Part shown: positions 22,753-32,327 of the stretch, piece by piece | How the letters are laid out: each line of letters starts with the position of its first letter | Position numbering within the stretch: the first letter of the stretch is position 1 | Position numbers and translations under genes: made by a program | Source of the DNA: Apostichopus japonicus | Taxonomy: Eukaryota; Echinodermata; Holothuroidea; Aspidochirotida; Stichopodidae | Direction: 5' to 3' | Assembly (NCBI RefSeq): GCF_037975245.1 | Contig: NC_092567.1 | Span: 23,836,376-23,900,375, forward strand | DNA: 64,000 bases | Notes under the pieces: model-generated | What the model was told of the DNA's origin: nothing | The model's input: the letters and a program-made list of their open reading frames with translations, nothing else | Database searches by the model: none

Positions 22753-25700
22753 GTGAGTAAAACAACCGATTTGAAAGAAAAAAGTTAATTAAATAAATAA
22801 ATAATAATAACAAGAAGAAAGACCGAATACGCGGATGACGCCGTCTTTTTTATTGATCATAACAGAGATTCTCTTAAGGAAATTCATCGTTTTCTTAATA
22901 ACTTCAAGCTCTCGTCTGGTTTTGCCGTGAATTTGAGCAAGTCTTATTTGTTTCCGTTGGGTCCTTTTTGGTTCCTTGCTTTAGCAAAAGGAACCTATGT
23001 AGTCAGGTTGGTGTGTGTGTAAGTGTGTGCGTGTGCGTGTGTGTGCGTCTGTGACACTTGCTTGGGTACACTCTATCTCAATAAGGGAATGTTGGATTGA
23101 GGCCAAACTTGGACTATAGATCCACCATATGGAGAAGGTGTGCCCTATTGTTTTTGGTGCCCACAAAGGTCACCAAAGGTGAGTTATGGTCCAAAGACCG
23201 AAAATATTAAAACTGCAATAACTCCCAGTGCCAATGTGCGACAAGATTGATATTTTGGGGCAAGTTGCAAATGGTATAGGGGAATGTTGTCAAACTTAAC
23301 GGTCATGTGATCCGAGGTCACCAAAGGTCAATTAATTGTAAAAAACTAGTATTTTTGCAATAACTTGAGAACGAAATGTCCGTTCGGGTTGGGAGTTGCC
23401 TCAATGTAATCCAATTTTCGACCCGCATCTGGGTGACCTTTGACCTCAATTTGACCTCTGATGACCTTTACGTGTTTTGGGAATTTTTACAGTTTCGATG
23501 CTATTTTCAGATGTCAAAGATACCTTCTGATCATAAATGTCAATAGGTTGACCCCGTGTGACCTTTTTGTGCGGAGTAATATGGGGTCAAAGTTTTTCGG
23601 TCGGAGTTAGGATGCCTGTACAGACTTGTCGTTTTGTTTTTTGTAATCTGGAGATAAAACTACATCTGAAACCAAGGTCAAAGGTCACATTAGAAAAATG
23701 TGCTTATTTAGGGAGGAAACGAGCAAAAGAGAAAATGTTTGGTTTTGATGCTAGATTTGAATATCAAAGGTACCTTCCGATCAAAAATGTCATGGGTTGA
23801 CACCCATGTGACCTTCGTGTGCGAAGTTATACAAGGTCAAAGTTAATTTTCAGACATTTAATGCAATAACTCGCAGTGCCAAGGTGTGACACAGTTGATA
23901 TTTTTGGACAAGTTGCAAATGGTATAGGGGAATATTTTCAAACTTAACGGTCATGTGATCCGAGGTCACCAAAGGTCAATTAATGTTAAAAAACTAGTAT
24001 TTTGGGGGGAGAAAATGGGCAAAGAAAAAATTGTTTGAATTTTTACAGTTTTGATGCTCTATTTAGGTTTCATCGATCAAAAATGTCAATTGTTGACCTC
24101 CGGGTGACTTTTACGTGTGAAGTTATGTATACAAGTTCAAAGTTAATTTTTAGACATTTAATGCAATTAAATCCCAATGCCAAGGTGTTACACGGTTGAT
24201 ATTTTGGGACAAGTTGTGAATGGGGTGGTGGAACATTTTCAAACTTAACGGTCATGTCATCTGAGTTCACCAATGTTATCATATCTGTTGACCCGCTTGT
24301 AGGTGACCTTATATTCTTACATTTTCGACGCCACATTCAGATCTCAAAAGTGCCTTCCGATCAAAAATCCGATCACAATTGTGATCACAAAAGTGTTGGC
24401 TATAGTGTTGGTTACTTTATGGGAACATGTAGGACCACAATTACTTGGACTATTTCAGCCAAATCTTGCTATGATAATATTATGTGTATTGTCATATACC
24501 AGTGGCGTAGGAAGGTACTTTTGAGTGGGAGGGCTGAAGACTGATGGCCGGCCTGGGGGAGGGGTCTAAGGGGAGGGGGTGTCCCCCTCCCCTTTGGAAT
24601 TTTTTGCATTTCCAGGTGGCCTCAGATGCAATTTGGTGCAATATAGCACACTTCAACACCCACTCCATTTTGTAAACTTAATTTTGTACTTTCACCTGGC
24701 CTTAGATGCAATTTGGTGCTCCAAATGAGATTTTTTTTCTCATTTGGAAATGAAAAAGGGGTTTTCTGACTTGCGGAGCGGGGGGGCGGAATGATACTTC
24801 CGCCCCTCCACATTTTTCACTGGGGGGCTGGCGCCCCCCAGCCCCCCGGTTCCTACGCCCTTGTCATATACCCCTGCGCAAGGAACCGCAGTGGCAGTGC
24901 CCTTAGGCTCTTGTTATTCACCGTAGTCCAGTGTTTATTAATGAGTTCGGTATTAAACTTACTCAAGGTCCAGTAAATATCTAAGGCATTGTCTTACTAA
25001 TAAACGGCGACGACCTATTTCGTTTGAATTTCATTCCGAAACTATCGAGACTTCAAAATTGTTTACGTATTTGGTCTACTGGAGAGTTGACCCCAGGGGG
25101 AAGGAAACCAAATATTTGATTTAGTTTGGCTTGGCAATCCAGACAAAGTTCAAACGTTCATCGATAATAAATTGATTAGGTGAGGGGGGGGGGAGGGGAT
25201 TTAAAGGTACCTCACATTGACCTCGTTATACAAATGATATGGATGGATCGTGGAAATATTTCTTCGATCTCTACTTATTATCTTTTGGTATCGCACTGTT
25301 TTTTTTAATGCAATTGTCAGAAATCTGATGTCAAAAACATTTCTAAGGGTTTTATTAAACAAATATGTGAGGCATGGTGTGACATCACTTATATACCACC
25401 CACGGACTCCTTCGGAGATGAATATTTTTGTAGAAACTCTCACTAACGCAACAATGGTAATGTAGTTTTTAACAATATTTTGTATAAAAAAGGGATTTTA
25501 GGCCTATTTGTGGGCAATCTCTTCGACGAGAACAGAGCTCCTCTGTGTTTTAAGGCTTTTGAAAATAAATACCAGCTGCGTGCTTTCACGTTTACAACTT
25601 ATTGGGGCTTAATTAATGCCATTCCAATTGAATGGAGGAGGTCTGGTTGAAGTAAAGTTAACTTTTCAAGTCTGTCTTCTGGCGTCGCATTGTTAGTATA

Positions 25701-28700
25701 CATTGGAGCACTCTTTCTGAGGCCAAGCTTCAATTCTTTCAGTTCAGATTGCTACAAAGAATGTTAGGTACTAATAGACTCGTTTTTGATGGGGGTCAGA
25801 ATCTCCACTGTGTTCCTTTTGCAAAATTGACAAAATTGAAGTATTATATTTTCCTATGCAAGACAAGTAACGCTGTTTTCCATTGGGTTTATAATGGTAG
25901 CTTCATACGAGTCAAGGCTGCGGAAATATTTCAGCATATTTTTTTGACACCTCACTATTAAAATGAAACATCTGGTTACTTTCTGATGGTAGTACTTCAG
26001 CGCTATTGCTAGCAACTCATTGCAGTTATACTGTATAAAATATATGGCGATCGTGATTAACTGCATGGCGCTTGCATGGCTGGCAATGTGAATGAATGAT
26101 TAATTGAAGCTGCATAAATTGCATTATACGACAGATATTGATCAGTATTTTTTTATTAGTAATCGTAAATGAATATTGACGGATGGATGTACGTGTGACA
26201 AATTTATGGTGAAGAACAGATTAATAAAAACCCGGTGGGCAACTGATCTTTTTCACATGGACTTTCTTGTTTACGTTGAGGAGGGGGTTAAAAGTTACCT
26301 GTGGGCTGGGGGGGGGGCTTCTGTTGAGCAGACCGGTATTTACAGAGATCTTTTGTGAGCCATAATAATTAAGAGGGAAAGAGACAATGAAGAGAAAGGC
26401 GGAGTAAGGCTTGGAAGAAAAGATATGTAGAAAGGGAGGGGGGCAAGAGAGGGGCTGGGCAGTTTTACAACTTAAGAGTGATCACTTGAGGGCGGTATGT
26501 TGAGAGAGAGGGAGGGGGTGGGTGGAGAGAGGTGGAGGGAGAAATCAGACGAGTGTGTGTGTGTGTGTGAAGGGGGGGGGGGCGACAGAGAAGTAGGAGA
26601 TATGAGTAGAGGAGTAGGAAACTCTGAAAAGAACGCATATTTAGGGGTCATAATCCTCAGTGTTCGAGATTCGCGAAGGACAAATTGTGGGAGACCCGAT
26701 ATATACACTTAATAGAAGAAATACTACGCATATATCTTGTATATAGTGATTCTTGAGAAAAGCCCAACCAATGAAGAAAGAACTTGGGCACGAAAAACCG
26801 AACTACGAACGGACTGATCCGCTCTCAACCCCAGTCCCCTTGCATCTAGAGTGTGACCGTGTGATCATCGTCAGGTGTGTATATACGCTATAACACAGAC
26901 GCCAACATGAACTGATAGGAATTATCAATGAAAGCCTTCCGAAATTGTATTTCAAAATATGAGATTTCATTTTTCTTTTGAACAGGGAAAAAACACTACG
27001 ATTTGATGGAACGTTTTGCCACTAGATATCCACATATTTCAGCCACAGTGTTAGAACCACTGGTTAGTATTCATGATTATATGAATATGGTCACGACAAA
27101 GGGTATAGCAGGTGTAGAATGGACCTGGCAACAAAAAACGTGGGAACAATTTTATGACAGTATGAATATTCAACGATGTGAAGAGCCAATCAGATTTCAT
27201 TTCATCAGTGCCGTCGCTGTATTGTACTATTTGAGAAACTGGCAAGAAGCGATCATGAATATGTTCGACCTATTGGAACCAGGAGGAGTTTTGTTCATTA
27301 CGTTAAATTCAGGTACTTTATTTCACAAGGGTTTTTAGTATTGGCCCCAAATATGCTAGAAATTCAAAAAGTGGTCATACACGCTCCAACTTCAACAGAT
27401 ATTTAATTACCACTTATTTAATTATATATTTAATTACCAGATATTTAATTACCACATTAATTATCACTCTCAAAATATAGTTTACCTCTGTGAAATAATT
27501 TAATTATCTAGTTTACCCCTCCTCAATGTCTGAAAGTAACTGGGAGATACCGAACCACCAGCAAAGTACGTTTGAACTTTTTTTTGTGGCATTCTTAAAT
27601 TTGGGGCCAATACTGACTATCTTTAGAGAATGACTGTAGGCACAAAATTGAATATAATACTGCATATAGTGTTAAAAACAATGCTAAAGCTGTACAGGTT
27701 ATAACCCCATTCCGTAGTCAGGGCACGCGAGCCGGGGGAGGAGGAGGGGCTCACCACTGAATATGTTTACAAAATAATTCACAAGTTATATGACACGAGT
27801 ATTCTGCCCTTCCATAAATAGCACATTAAGTGCACATAATTCCTGGCTACGACCCTGTTTGTACTTCTCTTGCATTTTTTAAAATTATTTAAGTACCCTC
27901 ATCTGTCTATGGTTCAAATTTAGACCTAAATCAGGAGCTAGCGTTATCAGTGCAGCTGCAACCTTAAAGGAGCATTTCAAAATAATCATATTTTAAAGCC
28001 TCATTTCGTGAAATACGGAATGCTGCGTTATAAAGTAACTAGCACTCACATGTTCCTTGTTTGCTGAACTATTGAACAGTAGCAACTCTGTCTGAAGTGA
28101 ATCAATTAAATGAAAACTGAATTTATCAACTTTGGAAACGACCGAATCATAAGCTGTACCCAAATGTAAATCTATAACATAGAACATAATGCTTAAAATA
28201 CACAACGTATCTCCCAAAATAAAAACTGCAGCCATGAAAGTGGTTACATTTCAGTGTTTGAGTTCCCTGGTATCGACTGCCTACAGTGAGTTTGGAGAGC
28301 CAAATTTAATTATGGTATCAGAAAGATTATAAATCGATTATTGTCTTCTATTGTTTTGCTCTGTTTTTGCTCCAGTATGCCTCTGAAGAAGATTCTGCTA
28401 CCACATCACACCCCTCCACACCCCTAAACTTTCTTCCATTTCCCAGTTTTCGGATTCACATTCAGACTTTTTTAAGTAGATGAACAGTTTGTTCAAAGCT
28501 TTTTCTCTCTGAATTGTTTTCTTTCTTGTTTTTCTCAACAGGTGATTGCGGATTTGCCAATATTTGGACAAAATTCCCGATGCTAGCAGATGATGCAAGT
28601 AACTTAGTTCACATCAATCAGGTGACGAAATTCCTCGGGAAGAAGGGAATCGGTTATGACGTCATAGAGGGCATTAGTTACATGGATATTTCCAGTTGCT

Positions 28701-28900
28701 TTAAAGAGGGCATCGACACAAAGGGAGACATGTTACTCGATTTCTTAGCTCATATCAAGAACTTTAGGAAAACAGCGCCACCGACTTTGCTTGATGGATT
28801 CTTGGACTTTCTGAAAGGACCAGAATGTTGTAAGATAGATGATGATGGGCGGTTTATGCTCAATGAGGGATGGGGAGCGATAGTAGTTCAAAAGAAATGA
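22533..28900 (+). CDS. HNMT-like: Histamine N-methyltransferase-like SAM-dependent methyltransferase, three exons
   Basis: Joining 22533-22752, 26986-27312 and 28542-28900 gives 906 bp, a 301-residue protein (human HNMT has 292). All introns are GT-AG and interrupt a codon after its first base, and the frame is open throughout. Residues ~68-75 (GIGCGSG) form the SAM-binding glycine loop. VLEP some 25 residues on places the acidic residue that binds the SAM ribose. VLYYL matches the core strand region of HNMT. MDISSCF, then GDMLLDFL, NF and TAPP track the C-terminal half of HNMT closely. HNMT methylates histamine in the cytosol. Two human histamine-contact residues appear changed (Gln143 to Ala, Asn283 to Glu, aligned by eye), so the substrate may differ. 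Intron 1 is swollen by nested mobile elements. Confidence 0.85.
22819..22969 (+). pseudogene. L1/Tx1-like LINE reverse transcriptase fragment, part 1
   Basis: The frame from 22825 reads EYADDAVFFI and continues to FAVNLSKSYLF: the catalytic YADD motif and the following region of an L1/Tx1-type reverse transcriptase. It is cut at 22970 by the GGTTCC element. The LINE resumes at about 24916. It lies in sense orientation in intron 1 of the methyltransferase gene. Confidence 0.7.
22970..24915 (+). mobile_element. GGTTCC-ended repeat element with AGGTCA-rich units, left copy
   Basis: The left end is a hairpin (GGTTCCTTGC...GCAAAAGGAACC). The right end has GCAAGGAACC followed by AGTGCCCTTAGGCTCTTGTT. 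The same termini, inverted, bound the copy at 32328-35403. The interior has ~400-bp units with TGACCT/AGGTCA motifs and a (GT)n run at 23011-23050. No coding frame is recognised and I cannot place it in a transposon superfamily. It interrupts an L1/Tx1-like LINE and is itself interrupted by the hAT element at 24500-24863. Confidence 0.7.
24500..24863. mobile_element. Non-autonomous hAT element, 364 bp, with 8-bp target duplication
   Basis: Ends CAGTGGCGTAGGAAGG and, on the other strand, CAAGGGCGTAGGAACC pair as an imperfect inverted repeat. The flanking direct repeat is TCATATAC (24492-24499 and 24864-24871). The undisturbed sister sequence at about 32364-32375 shows the target before insertion, which confirms the boundaries. 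The interior has the GGGGAGGGGG...CCCCCTCCCC palindrome module. Confidence 0.88.
24916..25970 (+). pseudogene. L1/Tx1-like LINE, continuation: thumb to C-terminal domain, decayed
   Basis: Broken frames carry IPKLSRLQNCLRIWS with ELTP (about 25030-25095), GDEYFCRNS (~25415), KKGILGLF with NLFDENRAPLCFKAFENKYQ (about 25490-25580), LINAIPIEWRR (about 25611-25645), and FFQFRLLQRMLGTN with LVF (about 25735-25785). This order matches the region after the reverse transcriptase in L1/Tx1-type ORF2. Stops and frameshifts are frequent, so it is an old, dead copy. Confidence 0.65.
25971..26751. other. Intron 1, remaining sequence
   Basis: Purine-rich stretches (GA and GT runs at about 26376-26590) and no other recognised element. 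Frames here are simple-sequence artefacts. Confidence 0.4.
26752..26890 (-). mobile_element. SINE body copy related to the one at 233
   Basis: The minus strand reads GACGATGATCACACGG, GATGCAAGGGGACTGGGG, TTGAGAGCGGATCAGTCCG and a CCCAA...TTGGG hairpin, in the same order as the U2-headed copy. Upstream of this body there is no U2 head. It lies about 95 bp before exon 2 of the methyltransferase gene. Confidence 0.65.
26986..27312 (+). CDS. HNMT-like: HNMT-like gene, coding exon 2
   Basis: Acceptor TTTTGAACAG|GG and donor TCAG|GTACTT. It encodes residues ~74-183, including the rest of the SAM loop, the VLEP acidic residue, VLYYL and the LLEPGGVLFI strand. Entry and exit phases both agree with the neighbouring exons. 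Confidence 0.85.
27337..27622. mobile_element. GGCCCC-ended MITE, copy in intron 2
   Basis: The left end TATTGGCCCCAAATATGC and the right end, inverted TTTGGGGCCAATA, form a terminal inverted repeat. The same ends are seen at 47443 and 49147. It begins about 25 bp after the exon 2 donor. Inside are short tandem repeats of AGATATTTAATTACCAC. Confidence 0.65.
28542..28900 (+). CDS. HNMT-like: HNMT-like gene, coding exon 3 with stop
   Basis: Acceptor TTTTTCTCAACAG|GT with a good pyrimidine tract. It encodes the C-terminal ~118 residues, with MDISSCF, GDMLLDFL, KTAPP and the closing strand GWGAIVV. It ends in TGA at 28898-28900. Confidence 0.88.
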
Positions 28901-29392
28901 TAATGATGTAAGATGGTCAGCTCTTACATAAAGTTTTCTTTTGTGCCATAGTTTTACTTGTTTATTAGTGCACTGTGCAGTGCTCACTGTACAGAGGGCT
29001 ATGCATTTGTACAGTGTGTGTATTTGTATGTTGTTTTGGTGGCAAAAGGGTGGGATTAACACCTCTTACACTGCTACCTCTTCTGGGTTGCTAAGCAACT
29101 ATCTTTGTTCTTCCTGGGAATAACCCTCACAGGGAATGGGGTCTGTGTGTATATATTATAGGAACGAAGGAGTTTTGTGAGGGTATAGGGAGTCAGGCAG
29201 TTGGCCATGAGTATTGGAGCAAGACAGTTGCTAATGAGAAGAAATATAGTTTTAATGTTGGATAGTTTGTTTTATTGTACATCTTCTTAGTGGAAAGTCT
29301 AGAGAAAGGAGACTTATTAATTATTAATCATTTTGGATAGTTGTTTTATTGTAAATCTTCTAAGTGGAAAATTCTGTAATCCTTCTTTATTT

Positions 29393-29670
29393 CATCTGGA
29401 TTTCTGGGACACTATATTTGTAACAGTTTATATCACCGCTTTATCTGGCTGTCCGGAACACTATATTTGTTACTATCACCGCTAAATTTATCTGGCTGTC
29501 CGGGACACTGTTTGTTACAATCCAGTTTTATCTGGCTGTCTGGGACACAATATTTGTTATATATGGATACTCTGTAACACGCTATGCTGAAACACTATTT
29601 CCTTTTATATTGTAATTTGACGAACGCTATGCTGGAACACTATTTCCTTTTATATTATTTGACCATTGGA
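29393..29670 (+). repeat. Two short tandem repeat blocks downstream of the HNMT-like gene
   Basis: About four copies of a 40-60-bp unit containing TCTGGCTGTCCGGGACACTA (29395-29560). They are followed by two copies of a ~50-bp unit containing CGCTATGCTGGAACACTATT (29580-29665). A duplicated TTGTTTTATTGTA block also lies at 29266 and 29342. Confidence 0.75.
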
Positions 29671-30221
29671 GGACTCCATATATACTGATGTCGTGGAAGG
29701 TCAGATGACATCCTTGATGACACCAGCGGGCCAGCCAACCAGAATCAGCATTTAAATTAAGCATATTATAATAACATTAACTATTGGGGTGCGCACCTGA
29801 CAACTGTAAGTCATTTTATGTAATTCTTATTCTGGGCCCAGATCAGCTGTAAATTGTTTGTTATTCGTAATTATAATTTAATTTAATCCAATCCAGTTGA
29901 GTTTTCCATTTTTTATGTGTCTTGCTCTGTGTTTGGTCATCACACCAAACCCAGGGTTCTCTGATCAAGAACAAACAATTATTTTCAGCACTTGGCTAAC
30001 ACCCTTACAATAATAATACCTATCATTGCTTTTACTTTCTAATTAATCAGTCATGTAACCAACTGGGAAAAGATGATTGCGAGGTCCCTACTGGTCCAAC
30101 CCCCCACCCTCCCCCCTCAACAACATCCATTGATACAGATGTCTACCAACACTTCTGTGTGTACATGTTGATACAATATACCATGTGGTGGTGCAGGGTA
30201 CTGGAAACTTGGACCACTTAA

Positions 30222-30368
30222 AGGCATTGAAGACTCGCCTCAAACCGCATGGGGCCATCTAAAAGTTAACTTTCTGTTGCTTGCAAGTGACGTTTTGTTC
30301 GTGTCGCTACAAAATGCAGACAGATAACCGCCATAAGACGTTTCTTTTTGCGCGAGTCTTCACACCCT
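30222..30368. mobile_element. TTAA MITE, inverted, internally deleted (147 bp)
   Basis: Both family ends are present (AGGCATTGAAGACTCGCC, and AGGGTGTGAAGACTCGCGC on the other strand), with TTAA on the left (30218-30221) and TTAC on the right. More than half of the interior is missing. Confidence 0.7.
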
Positions 30369-30375
30369 TTACAAT

Positions 30376-30452
30376 TATGAGGTTGAGAGTGGATCAAGTT
30401 GTTTGGTATTTGTGGCCAGGCTCCTCTAACTTGGGTGACATTTCATAAGAAA
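30376..30452 (+). mobile_element. SINE body remnant
   Basis: GAGGTTGAGAGTGGATCAAG, TTGTTTGG and the CTTGGGTGACATTT end match the 3' half of the SINE at 233. The 5' part is missing, replaced at its left by the end of the TTAA MITE. Confidence 0.5.
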
Positions 30453-32327
30453 TACTTTACATGCAATTATGACTTGAGTATACATTTGCAAGGAAAATTG
30501 ATGGGGTTTGGGAATGACAAACAGTCCACCTGCCATGTTTTGTAGAGAGGAATGCCATATTTATGTTGGTGTGTGGCAAAAGATTCATTTATATATCTTT
30601 ATATTTTTGAGATTGAGGGGGGGGTGGGTCATCAATTATTAAACAGCATTTAAATCCATTTGAAAAGTTACAAAATGAGGCAATTTCCCCTCACAGTTAG
30701 AGAGAGTACATTTCAGCATGTAGGAAGGGTAGGGTGATGGAGAGAAAGTATGAATCATATATACATCTTAGGCTAAGTTAACTCTAAAACAACCACAGAC
30801 GAATAAAAACATAAAAGAACATCACCAAAAATTATCCGGTTTAGATTATCTGAGTTAATATTCTGTTTATTTTATGAACAATTTATATAACAGCAAATGA
30901 AGAAAGAGTAAGGTACCTAAGAAATATCTCCATATGTACATTTGTTGAAACGTGCTGTTTGTAGACACCGGCGGTCCATCCCCCTCTTCCTCCCCCCCCT
31001 TCTCTTGTGACAAACCTCAAGAATGGCCCTTTTCATAAATGAGTGTAACATTTAAAAGCTAATCTTTTACCCTTATTGTCATGCTTTTACAAGATAGAGA
31101 GCTTGTATATATCAGTCACCATGTCATGCTACCCCTCAGTCTGTGCCTCATCCCCCCGGCCCCCCCACCCCCACCCAAGGATGAACCATATGCTGCCATC
31201 GCTGATTGTAGATAATTACATTTCATATTATGTTGAAAAGACCTAATTTCCAGAGTAATGTTTAGAGATTATTTCAGATTTTATTTCGTTTCCCCCCCCC
31301 CATACCCTTATTTCAACCTTTAGAAAAGATATAAATATAAATTAAGTTAAACAAGCTGAACCCTTCACCTACGCATTTCTTTGCAAGAGAATTGTCCTTG
31401 AAATATTGCATATTTTTACATTTTTACAAGACAAAATATAGTTAATGTTTCACAATTCTTTGTTAAGAAATAGAATGCATATCACTAAAACATTTTTAAT
31501 GTTTCACGACCACAACTGCATTCTCACTAATTTAACCTTTATACATCATGTACAAAACTAAACAATGATCAACTTTGACGACAATTTGATCTATTAAATA
31601 AAATCATGAAAATCAACAGCAGTGCAACATTTTTTTATTTTATAAATTAACTATGTTGATCTCAAATTGGATGATTTTGTTCTGGTGGGTAAAAATACAA
31701 AACAATTGGGAACTGTGCATGGTTTAGGTTCCATTGTTTTATAGCTATTACATTGCATTGAAATGTTGCGATAAGATACAATTTCACTCCATACTGTTGC
31801 TTCTAACGAGAAACCTTAGTGACAATATGGCTTTTAATAGGTGTAGCAGGCCTGATGAGAAAACAAGAAATCTTGACTTTTTTCAATTATAAGAATAATA
31901 AAATACAGTTAAATAGAAGAAAAAAACCCCCGGAATATCCAATAATAATTTAGAACACATTTTGTTTTGTGACTAGTTTACTTATTACAGCCAGATGACA
32001 TTCAACAAAATTTTACCCAATTGCAGATTAAGATTCAAATTTTGTACCTTAAAATACTCATAATATTTAACATTCGATTTATAAAAAAATATGACATTGT
32101 TACTATCACGTCTGTTGTTACAATATTTAATTCATAAATAAACCCACATACGTCGAGTCAGACATGATATTCCAAGATCATTTACATTGCTACCAACTAT
32201 TTGAGCATTCTAAAAATTTGTTTATTTTTATATCATTTTAATAAATTATATATGGCATGTCAATCGTCAGTATATATTAATGAGTCACAACAAGAGTTTA
32301 CTCCTTCTCCAGATACATGGATAGATT

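Larger units (their letters stand above)
28901..32327. other. Downstream and intergenic stretch, no further gene
   Basis: This holds the 3' flank of the methyltransferase gene, the tandem repeats at 29230-29670, the MITE derivative at 30222-30368 and a SINE remnant at 30376-30452. The rest is AT-rich and unassigned. I could not fix the polyadenylation site. Confidence 0.45.

Noticed and set aside
27003-27338. Separate single-exon gene at HNMT-like exon 2
   Set aside because: The frame starts and ends at good splice sites and joins exons 1 and 3 in phase.
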